Shown here piece by piece: positions 1 through 11,800 of a stretch of 64,000 bases of DNA (positions are counted from its first letter, which is position 1; every line of letters begins with the position of its first letter). Both the position numbers and the translations under genes were made by a program. Below the pieces are notes generated by a model, which worked only from the letters and a program-made list of their open reading frames with translations, was not told the DNA's origin and searched no databases. This DNA comes from CAZMGY01 sp964565945 [NCBI: uncultured bacterium] (lineage in GTDB: Bacteria; GCA-001730085): assembly GCA_964565945.1 (NCBI GenBank), contig CAZMGY010000019.1, positions 69,460-133,459 on the forward strand, given 5' to 3'.

Positions 1-454
1 TATGTCAGTTTCGGATGACTTGATGTTTCGCTATTATGAGTTGTTGACAGATTTACCCTTAGATGAAATTGAAGGGCTTAAACAAGAAATTTATCGTAAT
101 ATGAGACATCCCAAAGCGGTCAAAGTGGAATTGGCTCAATTGATTGTTGCTTTTTATTATGATCAAGATACGGCTGAGATCTGTTCTCAGGAGTTTGACC
201 AAGTGTTCAAAAATAATCAATTGCCCAGCGATATGGAGTCTTTTCAGATGAAGACATCGTCGATTTGGATTGTTCAGTTGCTCGTTGATGCTGGATTGTG
301 TTCTAGCAAAGGGGATGCTCGTCGGATGATTCAGCAAGGAGCCGTTAAATACAACCAAGACAAGGTGACTTCGCTCGATGCGGAGTTAACGGTTGAGCAG
401 GAAATGATTCTTCAAGTGGGTAAACGTCTCTTTCGTCGCATTTTTCCAATGTAG
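1..454 (+). CDS. tyrS: Tyrosyl-tRNA synthetase, C-terminal part (5' end outside window)
   Basis: About 150 residues of tyrosyl-tRNA synthetase, which charges tRNA-Tyr in the cytoplasm. The visible part begins in the MSVSDDLMFRYYELL segment that follows the KMSKS loop. It continues through the helical anticodon-binding region and ends in a C-terminal S4 RNA-binding domain (from about IVQLLVDAGLCSSKGDARR to the end). The catalytic Rossmann domain and true start lie upstream, so the first in-frame ATG at base 2 is internal. The stop is TAG at 452-454. A short AT-rich inverted repeat (GTTATTT/AAATAAC) follows the stop but has no T-run, so it is not a convincing terminator. Confidence 0.93.
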   Translation, partial: MSVSDDLMFRYYELLTDLPLDEIEGLKQEIYRNMRHPKAVKVELAQLIVAFYYDQDTAEICSQEFDQVFKNNQLPSDMESFQMKTSSIWIVQLLVDAGLCSSKGDARRMIQQGAVKYNQDKVTSLDAELTVEQEMILQVGKRLFRRIFPM

Positions 455-528
455 AGTAGTTATTTAAAATAACTTCAATGTGCTTTTGATAATATTAGAT
501 GGCAAATTGCCTCTTTAAATCTATATGA

Positions 529-557
529 TTGACAATAATATATTATATTGATAAAAT
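529..557 (+). promoter_or_regulatory. Promoter for the UfSP-like protein gene
   Basis: TTGACA at 529-534, a 17-base spacer and TAAAAT at 552-557. This is a near-consensus sigma-70 type promoter in an AT-rich gap. The expected start near 564 leaves a leader of about 20 bases before the ATG at 587, with AAGG eight bases upstream of it. Confidence 0.65.
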
Positions 558-586
558 GTCTTGTTAAATAGTATAAGGCATTTGAT

Positions 587-2686
587 ATGAGACTTTTTCT
601 TAGTTTACTTGTGTTGTTGATATTTGGAAGGTCTCCTTCTGTCTGCACCTTAGCTCCCGAGACATATTTTCATTCGAATCAGGCGAAAGAATGGAATGGT
701 TCTACTCCAGAAAAGCTTGGTGCCTTTATTGCTGGACCCATATCCTCTGATATGAGCACCTCTCAACCGCAGATTTTGGATGCTAAGAGCAAAAGATCAT
801 CTGCAGAAAAATTGTTAAACATCAGCATGAAAATTTTGATCATTGGCGGAGCGCTGATGATAGCACTATTATTAACATTTCTGTTAACTGTAGTGAGTTT
901 TCAAGGTTTTGTGCTTACTGGTGTGATCACTCCTGGAGCGATTGGTTTTTTCATAATAATTTTTATTTTAATATCTTCTGGAGAAGCTTGGTTGATTTTG
1001 GAAGTTATGCATGAGGATTCACGTCCGTTGACACCTATTATAGAACTAGGTCCTTTTGAGAAGCCAGTTCCAAGAAATCTTTCGAAGCGTTTTTTTAAGC
1101 CAAAAGGGCCCGTTAAATCACACAAGGTTGTAAGTTTTGAAGACTCAAGCTTGATGCCGATTGACTTACCGAGTCATAGATTTTTGCAGCAAAGTATGGC
1201 TTATTTGGTTCGTCGGCATGATTCTAACCATAACCTTGAATGTGGCTATGATGTTGTTTTGCAGTGGATGTATTGGCGTGGTATCGGTAGGAAAACTTCG
1301 ACAGGGTTTGATCCTTTAACCTTTGAGGACATTCGGAGGATAATGGCGCATGATTTTAAGCAAAGAGCTACACTAGCGAATGTTTTTTGGACTATAGCTG
1401 GCATCGAGAATTTTTTTGACTTTTTTAGTGAACATCATCCAGAAAAAAGGCCGCTAGCATGGGAGTCGTTCAGCATTGAAACCGATGCAACATGGTCCAT
1501 CTTCCTGCAGGCTATGAAAGAGCAGGTGCAGAGGGATGGGTTGGTGCTGTTGGCGGATTGTGAAGGTGCATACAACATTTACGGCGTCGATTTGCAAACA
1601 CAAGAGCTTTTGGTGGTGGATCCTCACTGGAGACAGAAAAATATTTTGCAGCGCAGGAAGCGTCAGGATTTTATTTCAGAACAAACTCTTAAGGTCTTTT
1701 CTTATCCCTCACGGACGGAGGAATTTTTTGTTAAGGCAATCAAAGGTCATCTGAAAAAAGAAAAGGCCAAAAAATGGGGGCTGTATGAGGAGGTGTGGGG
1801 AAATATCTATGTTTTTGCCAATCAAGTTCATCAGGATATGTTTGGTGAGCAGTATAAGTTGTTTCTTAAAAATAACAACAGCCGCTATGTGCATGGGATA
1901 AACGTTCGATTCTATGATCAGGTTGATCAATTGGCGGATCAATCACATTTAAGTTATTATGAACAAAAATTGAAAAATAAACTTCAACTGTTTCGAGAGG
2001 GTTTGAATAAGCTAAGCTCCGAATTTCAGTACAGTGATGGGCAATTGTTGCACCATATTTTGGAGAGCATGCCGTGCTGTTACAAAAAAATGATGAAGCA
2101 CTACAGTTGGCATGTACTAGGGTTAGATCGAGCCGAAGGAGATCAAGGGAAGAAGAATCCCGAACATGTTTTAACGGCATTGCTCCAAGAGTATCCCGCA
2201 CTTGAAGGGGTGCGTGCAAAAGTTGTGTTTAAGTCGGGTTTGGAAACCCCGGCCCAGTATCGTAATGGTGCGATTGAGCTTCATCCAAGTTTCTGGGATC
2301 ATGACTTAAGTTTAGGAGAAAAGATGTTTAATCTGTCTATTCTTGTGCACGAGTTACTAAGGGCGACGGAGTTTCAAGCATTGGTTCCTTTTGTAGAAAT
2401 CGTGATGAATTCTAGCAGCGAGAAAATGGAGGCTGAAAAAAAACTGATTAAGCGTGAGCTGGAATGGTTGTATAATCTCATTGGAAAACAAGGTTTTAAG
2501 AGTTTTCGTGAAGAAATTTTAACTATGTATGATGTGGGGCGTTTGCAGAAAAATGTTCCTGGACGTGGAAATTTGGCGTGGGAGGATATTTTGAGTGCTT
2601 TTGAAGATGTTAAGGAAAATCGGGTGGCGGAAAACTTCTTAGATGAAGAGATTGTAACTTATTTAAATATAGCTATTTATGCATAA
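587..2686 (+). CDS. Exported/membrane protein with UfSP (C78)/ATG4-like cysteine protease signature
   Basis: A 699-residue protein that I do not recognise by name. An N-terminal signal-like segment is followed by CTLAPETYF, then by hydrophobic helices at about residues 80-142. The middle (about 200-370) carries a Cys-Asp-His signature. Cys219 sits in ECGYDVVLQWMYWRG, comparable to CGYR..Q of UfSP peptidases. A W..I.GIE motif follows, then GAYNIYGVDL, then VVDPHW with Asp345 and His347; the Asp-Pro-His triplet is the hallmark of UfSP (C78) and ATG4 (C54) proteases. A late LVHELLRATEF (His588-Glu589) looks like a degenerate zinc-peptidase helix without the second His. The gene has its own promoter and is separated from the giant gene by about 180 bases. 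The family match is from motif reading only. C39-type papain-like peptidases are the alternative but place their His elsewhere. The substrate is unknown. Confidence 0.6.
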   Translation: MRLFLSLLVLLIFGRSPSVCTLAPETYFHSNQAKEWNGSTPEKLGAFIAGPISSDMSTSQPQILDAKSKRSSAEKLLNISMKILIIGGALMIALLLTFLLTVVSFQGFVLTGVITPGAIGFFIIIFILISSGEAWLILEVMHEDSRPLTPIIELGPFEKPVPRNLSKRFFKPKGPVKSHKVVSFEDSSLMPIDLPSHRFLQQSMAYLVRRHDSNHNLECGYDVVLQWMYWRGIGRKTSTGFDPLTFEDIRRIMAHDFKQRATLANVFWTIAGIENFFDFFSEHHPEKRPLAWESFSIETDATWSIFLQAMKEQVQRDGLVLLADCEGAYNIYGVDLQTQELLVVDPHWRQKNILQRRKRQDFISEQTLKVFSYPSRTEEFFVKAIKGHLKKEKAKKWGLYEEVWGNIYVFANQVHQDMFGEQYKLFLKNNNSRYVHGINVRFYDQVDQLADQSHLSYYEQKLKNKLQLFREGLNKLSSEFQYSDGQLLHHILESMPCCYKKMMKHYSWHVLGLDRAEGDQGKKNPEHVLTALLQEYPALEGVRAKVVFKSGLETPAQYRNGAIELHPSFWDHDLSLGEKMFNLSILVHELLRATEFQALVPFVEIVMNSSSEKMEAEKKLIKRELEWLYNLIGKQGFKSFREEILTMYDVGRLQKNVPGRGNLAWEDILSAFEDVKENRVAENFLDEEIVTYLNIAIYA

Positions 2687-2736
2687 TTTTAATATCTTTT
2701 TTATTTAGAAAATGATTTAGAATAATATATAAAAAA

Positions 2737-2766
2737 TTGACATGGACCATTGTGCGATGCTATAAT
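2737..2766 (+). promoter_or_regulatory. Strong promoter for the giant gene
   Basis: TTGACA at 2737-2742, an 18-base spacer and a perfect TATAAT at 2761-2766, preceded by TGC (extended -10). The start of transcription near 2773 gives a leader of about 90 bases before the ATG at 2865. This is the best promoter match in the window. Confidence 0.75.
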
Positions 2767-2864
2767 ACGTTCCATTGAGCTGTCATTAGGAAAGTGTTAT
2801 TTGCTTTTATAATGCTCTCTTGAATGCATACGGATAACCTAGTACGAATTAGGATGGTGCTTTT

Positions 2865-5800
2865 ATGCCTTGGTTGAAAAGATGCATCATGAGGATAAGT
2901 GTCGTTTTGCTTGTTCAGTTTTGTTTCATGTCTTGTGTTGATATTACCGAAGCCTTTACTTCTGCTTACAATGAAGAAAAGATTATTGAAAAAGGTCAAA
3001 ACTTGGCTGTTCCATCGTTGATTACTTCGATAGATCAACATACTGCAGTCAAAGTTCTTGCCGAGCGTCAAAGTAAGAAGGAGCGTTCCGCTTCCTTCCA
3101 ATCTTCCGAAGTTAGCAGTCTGCCAGAAACCGATATTTTTAAACGGAAAGAGGCTTTAAAAGATCCTAAACGCCAAATTAGCAATTACGGGGATGCGTAT
3201 TTTACAGGTGCATTCAGAGAGTGGATTTCTCCTAGGGAAGATGGAGCCGACAGTGGCTATCAAAAGCTGCTTAGCCTTCGCCGTTGGTTGGCGAATGACT
3301 TGGGTTATCATACAGATGATATTGACCTTCGATATGTGGCCGATGCGGTATGGCTTTTGATGACGACTCGCCATGGTGTGGCTTATAAAAAAACTCAGGT
3401 TAGCAAATTCTACAGAGATAATAAAAAAGATATTCAATCCTTTTTAAGGCGCCACTTTGTTAAAATTCAAGAGATGAAGCGTTTCGAAACCGAGTCGTTT
3501 ATTCGTACGCATCGTGGAGAGCTCAAAGACGAAGTGATGAAAAGCATTCGAATCAATCGTCGTTATCGTCATTTCGATATCGATGATTCGCCAACAGGTT
3601 GGGATAAGGCCTATGGTCATTTTATGGATATGGCGGACAGTGTTTTGTCTAAGGAAACCTTGCAATTTTCGAATCGTGATTCGAACGAGAGTCTTCTAAG
3701 TGGCAGGGTTGATGTGATGGATGACATTGTGTGGCCTCTTTCGGATTTTCGTTTGCAAAAGGATATGCTTCAAAACGATGATCAGGACAAAGAAGTTGTT
3801 CGTCAGCAGATGAAAGATTTGATGACCCTTTTTCGTTTTAGCGGAAAAAAAGAGCCTTTGCGGGGGCCTGAAGCCACGCAAGAAGAAGCTCGCCACGCTT
3901 ATCAAGATCATCAAGTGGCCAATGCTTTGTATCAGATGTTTTCTGATTTTCAGGACCATATGACCTATCGCGAAGGTGAACAAGACTTGTTAGCGCAAGG
4001 CTCCAATGCTAAAACTATTTCCTCAACTCCTTTGAGAGAATTGTGGAAGACACGCTATGCTGCCTACAGTGAGGGGGAGCATTTCAAGCTTAAACCGGAG
4101 TTTTTGGATAATTTTATTACGCGTCAAGGTTTGGATGCTGATAGTTTTAGCAATATCACTTTGGGAACATTCCGTTTGGCCAAAAAATTCATTGCCACCA
4201 GTGCTCAAATAGAAGTTATGCAGTATCCTAACTACATTTATGACCGTAAAGCCCGGTTTGGAAGTATTTTTAACATAATTTTAAAAGTTACTATCTATGG
4301 GGCTTTGTTCATGGGGATTATTCTTATATCCTTTGCAACGCAGTACGCGATTTTCTTCCTTTTTATCAGTTTGACGTGCTTATTGGTGATTGGTAGCCTT
4401 AAAAGCATGTGGCTCATATTTAAAACGTCAGATTCATATTCATCAATAGGGCAAAAAATTTTTAGTGTGGTGCTGGTTCTCGGTGCTGTCGCACTTGTTT
4501 TAGGTCTTATTCTTTTTGGACAAAGTGTTTTGATGACTGCATTGAGCTTTTTGGGTTTAAGTCCTTTGGTGATAGTTGCAAGTTATTTTTTGGTCGGTTT
4601 AACGTTTCGTGTTGGTACTGCGATAGTTGCGCACTATTATGGTGATGACTATAAGCTTGGTAAGCGTGATTTTATTGAATTTATGAAAGGACATGTTCAA
4701 GAGCCCGTTCGCGAACTGGAAGTAAATAGTTCGGGCATAGATCGCAACCGTGTTTATGGGCAGTATCTAGCGGATATGGCTATCTTGGGACGAATGACCA
4801 GTCAAATTTATGTTAAACCCGAGCTTCGTCATGCGGCTCAAGGGGGCGATTTACCGATCAATTACACAGCGGCAACCTTGGCTATGATGTACGACAAAAT
4901 CAAAGAGAGGTCCTTAAACATCTCGACATTTAAATCGGATCGTTATCGTCAAACAGATATCAATATGAAAGCTATGGTTGATGAACTTTATGATGAAAGA
5001 ATGCGTATTCTTCAGGACGGGGAAGGGGGGGAAGATAGTTTGTTGTCTCAGTTCACCAACTTTGAGTGTGGCATGGATTTGCGTGAATACGGTATAGTCC
5101 ACATGTTTAAGATGTACCATGATACCGAAATTTTGAACAATGAAATGGTAACGGGAGCCAAAGATCAGGCGCCTTCTCATTCCTTGAATCGAGGTATTGA
5201 AGAGGTGAATAGTGCAGTTAAAAAAGTGAAAGAGTCCACTTATTATAAAAGCCATCAAGCTACTTTGGATGAGGTGATAGTTCTGTTAACATCAGATGAT
5301 CCTCCGAAGTTGGAGGCCATAGAAAGTTTGGAAAACTTACAAAAAAGTGGCTCAAGCATCAAAGATTTGGGTAATTTTAGAGAGAACGTTATTTCTTGGT
5401 TGCAAATTATTGCTGTGACGCACAAGCGCAACCAGTTATTGGTGGAAAAGTTTGATCGACAGCGCTTGGATAACTATGGAACCGAACAACGGCTTAAAGT
5501 GGCGGAAGATTTTTGGTCATGGGCTACCGATAAAGAGACAGGCGAAGGTCTTGATCTGTTAGCTTTATTTGAAGGTCCTAATAAAAAAGTGATTGTTTTG
5601 TCTGGAGATACTGATGCGGAATCTTATAGCTCTAGTGATCCTAGTTGGGTAGACAAAATCAAAAACAAAACGGTTGTAATCTTTGAAGATGAGACAAAAG
5701 GACTTACGAAGAATAAGAAAATGGTCAGAGTTGTTTTGCCAAAACATTTTAAGAAAAATTGGGAAAACTATGTGCAGCAGAAAAAAAAGATTCAAGGCAA

Positions 5801-8800
5801 AGATCAGAATCCTCAAACGCCTCAGGAGGTTTTTGAGTTTAACCAAGATATTCAGCTGTTTCAAAAATATCGTCAACAAATTCTCAATGATTTGATTAAT
5901 AACATGGAAAATAACTCAACAGCTGTGCATGATATGTTGCTTCATGGCGATCATTCGTATGGTTTTTTAACAGACTTGAAGCATTGGCAGGATATGCAGC
6001 AATTGTTTGAATATATGCATCGTAAACGTTTGCCTCAAAGCAATGCGATTCGTAAGAAAATTGAAATGTTTCACCAGTCAAGTTCTTCATACATTGCCTC
6101 AGACGTCAATCGAGTGCTCCAAGAGATGTTGAGGGATATTTCGACAGAACAGCTTATCGATTTTTTGGAACAAGAGGCCTCACGCTATTCCGAAGCACCT
6201 TTCATTTCTCTTACTCTTAAACAGACGTGCGAAAATCTTAAATCAAAAAAATTTAAACCTGAAAATCAATCACATATTATGGCTGCTTTGTTAGATGAGT
6301 TGCTCAAGAAAGGTAAATTGCTTGTGGTGCAACAATTATTGGAAGGTTTGGAGGGTTTTTTCAATGTAGCGCTTGATGAAAATATGTTTAAAACGGAGCT
6401 TGAACGATATCAAAAAGAGATCAAACGCAGTATAAGTGCTAATGGTATCGAGGACGATTTGTTTTCGCTCGGATCAAAAGAGCGTATGCTGTTGTTTATT
6501 GACAAAATGCTTAAAAAAAGTGACAACCGCTATACCTTTTTCACGCATCAAAACGCTTTGGATGCATCGGTTCAAAAATGGGGACAAAAGGCGTATGATC
6601 GCAAGGGTTTGTTGCAAAAGTTCATTCGGAAGACCGCCTTGGAGGAGCAGACTCATTCGGTCGATAGTTTGTTAGTAGCTATTAAGAATCAAATATCCAC
6701 AGCGCCTGATTTCACTCCGTTAGAGAGTCTTTCCACAGATTTGGAAAATTACTACAAGCATTTTCGTAAATGGCGAAGGAATGACTATGATAAACGCAAA
6801 GCTATTTTGAAATGGATTTATCATTTGCGCGACAACATCGAAAAAACCTATATGCGTGGTTCGGTTTTAGATCAGTTAGCGGACGATTATGTGCAAAGTA
6901 AGGTGGCTGATGAATTGCTCAAATCTCAAAATATACAAAGTCCCAACTTGGTTCCACGGCATCATTGGCGTTTGAATCATGCAGATATTACCAATCTTTA
7001 TGCTGAGACGGGTAGCGGGATTGAAGATTATTGGGCCAACTGCCTTAAGGATTACCATCATCGTTTTGAAAAATATAGCATCGAAAAAGGCTATCAGCAT
7101 AAGTTCAAAAAACATATCGACTATATGTTTGATCTTAATAAGGATAAACAAGGAAAAATTCGTCGAGACAAAAACTCCTGGAGAAAGGGGCTTTTTTTTC
7201 TGGGAAAAATTGTTTTGGCGATTGGTTTTGCTTTTTTATTGGCCTCTTTTTTTGGTTTTACCACAGGATGGTTGTTAGCCCTTCATATCTTTTCTGTGAT
7301 GTCTTTATGGTCGATTTTTGCGGGGATTCAAGGAAGCATTGTTTTTATTGCGATTATGGCTTCTGTGGGAGCTGTCTTAATTATGTCCGGAATTGTTATT
7401 ATCGTGAAGCGTTACAATTACAATATCTCTGAGGAGAGGGTGAGCGTTAAAAAATCTTATAATTTGCCCATTGCGTTGTTCCTATTGGGAGCAATTGCGG
7501 TGGCGTTGCCTTTCTTTATTACGCCGCTTTTGTCGGTGATGTTGATTCCAGCTCTTGGTCCAGGAGTCTCGTTGGGGATTATGCTTGTGGCGGGTATTGC
7601 TGTTTTACTCGCCTATCAGATGAAGCTTAAACAAAAAAAAGGAGCGGGTATCCTGATGGGCTTTTTTATAATTGTGTCTCTGCTTACCTTTTCACCGCTT
7701 CTTTTTTTAGGCTTTATGTTTATTGTGTTTATGATTCGTTATGGTGTCGACCAACTTGTTAAGCAACGATCTTTTTTCATTGGGGGTATAATTTTTTCTT
7801 CGGCCATAATTTTTATGTTTTCTTTGATGTTTGTGGTTGTTCCAGCAGTGGCGGTGACTTCTTCGATCATTGTGATAGGTTTTTATCAGGCTTTAGCTGG
7901 GATTGTTTTGGTTATCAGTTTGATTTACATGATATGGAGGGCGGTTGAGTTGCCCACTCATATCAACAAATCGAACAAACGGATCTTTAAAGATGCCAGG
8001 GCGATTAAAGTTCTCATGGATAATCCCGAAGCCAACTATCAATTTGCTTCGGAAAGCATTTTTCCAGGCAAGTTAATAAATCGTGCGTATTTACGGAGAA
8101 ACTTCGAAGATAAGCTTCGTCTTTTACGCAAACGTCTTTACATTCGTTACAGCACAGCTCAGGCAGCGCTTGATGGTCTTCAAGAATATATTACTAGTGA
8201 GCAAGAGTCTGACCCTAAAAAAAGAAAGGAGCTAAACTTTTTATTGAGTATCGTTAAGTTGGCCTTGTTAAGTCGAGATCGTTCGGGAGCCGAAATTTTA
8301 TTTCGTAATTTGGATATGGAACATCGCTTGGATGCACCTCAAATATATGAACTCCTTGACGATAGAGGTAAGGGTGATTTAATGCGCAAGGTTGAACACC
8401 GTAAGAAAGTACGTTTTAGCTTAAGTGCGTACTTTCGTCGTTATCTTGAAGAGCACTCCGAAATAATTTATTTTGCGATGATTTTTGGGATTGCATTTTT
8501 TTTGACCATGGTCTTTAGCTCTTTAATTTTCTTTATTACGGGCACGATTGGAACTCAAATTGCGCAGATCGTTCTAACGTTTGTTTTGGCCCCCTTATTG
8601 TTTGCGCTTTTAACAACTAATGCTAGTGTGTACACGGATCGCTGGTTTAGCAAAATGTTACCTCCGCGCAACAATCCCGAGGCTGAAATGCCTTATGGGA
8701 TTCGCTTTGCCAATGCGGTGAGTTTTACCCCTTATAACGTGGTCCAGGGTAATCAAAGGAAGTTTGACAAAGAATCATCTCCCGAAGAGCAAAAACGAGG

Positions 8801-11800
8801 GGAGTTTTATGGTTTTAACACGATGGATGAGTGGTTTAACACACAGCAAAAAACGATGCGCAATAATCCCGAAGCGATGATTTTTGTCGAAAGTAATAGT
8901 GGTCGTACTAATGATGAATACCAGGTTTATGAGCTTATGCAGGTGATGCGTTTGGCCGATGCTTTTGGATGGGACAATATGTTTTACACGCATGTATATC
9001 ATGGCTGGATTAAAAAAGCAGGTAAATATCAGGATAACATTGCCTATTTGAATGGGCAATTTTTGGATAATGAGCATTATGTTCAAGAAATGGGCTTACA
9101 TGGAGGGCGGAGAGGCAAAACTAAAAAATCTTCTTTTGATCCAGAGTATCGTGTTCAAATGAAAATTGGAGGGGCAATTGATCCCCACTCGAAGGATCCT
9201 TTGGATATTCAGCGCAAAAAGTTTCGTGATGAGATGCAGCGCGAGTTCTTGACCGCATATGAGAGGTTTCAATCAACGCGAGATGTAAATATTTTGAAGA
9301 CTTTGGCTAAGAAGTACATTACCGATAATATTGCCGATAAACCTAGTCAGATGTATCGCAATAACGGGGTGGGCATGAACATTGTTTCGAGAGAAACAGA
9401 ACGTCGCATGATTAGCCAAGATGGTCGAATTGGCGTGGTTTATTTGAACGGTTTTGATGATGATAACTTATTGCCGCTGAATTTGCACCGTAATATTTTT
9501 GCACCGTCCCACACGCGTTATATGCGTAAAGTTGGAAATCAGCAACCACGGACTTTTATTAGTAACGATAGCGACTCGGTGTTTGCTGCTTCAACCCGCT
9601 ATGTGCACGACATGTTGCAGTTTACCCAGCAATCGATGTATCGCAACTTTAATGCCTTTTCGGATTATGGTAAGGGTTCGAAAATTATTCCTTTCTGGTA
9701 TCTAGAGATTGGCTCATCGCATAAAATGCGCCAAGACACTTTGAGTCACGATACGCAAGAAGCTCCTGGGTGGTTTATGCATTATCGACTGCACAATATG
9801 GGCTTTTCGATGTTTAACGCCAGTATTGGTGTAGGTGAAGGAACGGTTCCTAACTACCTTGCTGGTTCGATTCGAACAGGACGTTGGCTGTTTGGAACAA
9901 TGCAGGATATGCGCAACTTGGATGAACCTGGTTCGACACGCCAGAAGTGGATCAGCTTTTTGGCGATTAAGGGTTACTGGAGTGAGTTTCTCTTTTTTAT
10001 CTATCTTGTGTTTGGATTTATAATTGTTCTTGTGGACGTATTGTTCTTGTCGTCGACTGTTTTCTTTCCAGCTCTTATCTTGATTGCCATTTTTATGATT
10101 TCGATGTATTTGATTGTTTTTGCATCCAAATTCAAAGACCTTTCGTTGTTGCCAGGTGGTAAGAAGAAAAACCTTCATATGTCCTGGGAAGAAACCAAAA
10201 TGTCAACGGCGGTTTATTTGAATAATCCTATGACTGTGTCGCGTTATGATGTGTGGCAAATGGATTCGATGGTGCAGCAGTCCGCCACAGGTATTCCTGA
10301 GACGCCAGGTTGGACACCTTCGGCGGTGACTGAAGAAATGACGAAGTCACCAACGATTAAGCAAACTTACTTGGAGATGCATTGGCAGATTAAATTAGGC
10401 CTGATTGCGATTTTTACCTTGCTTTTTGGAGTTCTTTTCGTGCCTGCCTCGGGGCTCGTGTGGGCAACGGTGTTGACTTACTTTTTTTGGGCGTTTCCGC
10501 TGTATTTTTCTTTGATTTTTGGTTGGTACATCGCCTGGCAATCGGGAAAAGATCGTGGGGCTTTTGTTCGAGCTTATGAGAAAGCTATTCAAGAAAGTCC
10601 TCGTGATTTTGAGTTAGGGAAAGTCAGTAGCTCTGTGGTTGATCGCGCCTTTGAAGGGGCTTGGCAGCAAAGTAAGTGGAACGAATTTTCGAACTCTGTT
10701 ATGTGGAGTCGTGGTATTTATGATCGTTATGGTGAACGCATTCGTGATATACGTCTTTTTTTGGATACGCTCGAAATTTCGGATCCTAAAAAGAGACAGG
10801 TAGAGCAGGAGCGTATTCGGCGTAAAATTTGCTCGCGAGCTGCTGATAAAATGAATGAAAAAACATTGAAGTTTTGGAGAGTGATTGGAGTGATGTTACT
10901 GCTTGCAACCTTGTTTTGCCTGATTCAAGCGCTTATGTTAACTGGTTTTGGTGTTCTAGGATCCGCGACTATTCCTATTTTAGGTACGATGGGATCTTTG
11001 GGACTACTTATGTTAGTGACTGGATATCTGGCCAAAAAGTCATGGACAAACCGCTTCAATCCACGTTCGCACTTTAAAAACTCTCCTAAATTATCTGAGG
11101 ACATTGCACCAACGGGTTGGGCAACATTGGCCCAATGGATTATGGTGTTGGCGGGAGCGGTTTTGCTGACCCTGGGTCTTATATCGGTTATTTTTCCCCT
11201 AGGTTGGTTGAGTGGTTTTATGGTACCTTTTTCCATTATTGTGGGAGGCATTATTTTGATTGTTACTTTAGTGGGGAGTAAGAGGATTGAAGCTGAGCGT
11301 GATACGGTGACTATCTTTTCTAAGAAGGGCGATAAATTATTGATTGCCGTGAGGACTTTTCGAGAGCAGATGAAGGAAAAGCTTTGGAATTCACGTAATA
11401 CGCCTGCGTGTAAGCGGGAACGTGAATTATTATTGAAGGAATTTGCTCATTACGATAAAGAACGCTATGAAAAAATATCCAAAGAGGCTTTTTATCAGAT
11501 GTTTTCCGATATATCTAAGTCTCTTTCAGAGGAAGAGGTAAAGCCTTTTGTTCATGGAACCGTTTTGGATGAAAAGCATAGCGAAAAAACGGATTTTGCG
11601 TGGCAATGGGAGATTTTAAATCGAGATAGTGTTGGCCCTGTGTATGTGTGGCACGAAATGAATCGTATTGTCGAGCAAGGTGTTGATCACTTGCAGAAAC
11701 TTTTTGAGAAAGATAAAAATAATCCTTTAATCAAAGATTTGGAAGAAAGAAGCTTTAGCGATATTTTAGCTGATTTAGAGCAAAAAAGAGCTCCTAACCC

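Noticed and set aside
587-2686. C39-type (bacteriocin-processing) peptidase
   Set aside because: The His expected ahead of the hydrophobic strand is Ala-Tyr here, while the Asp-Pro-His triplet fits C78/C54 better.
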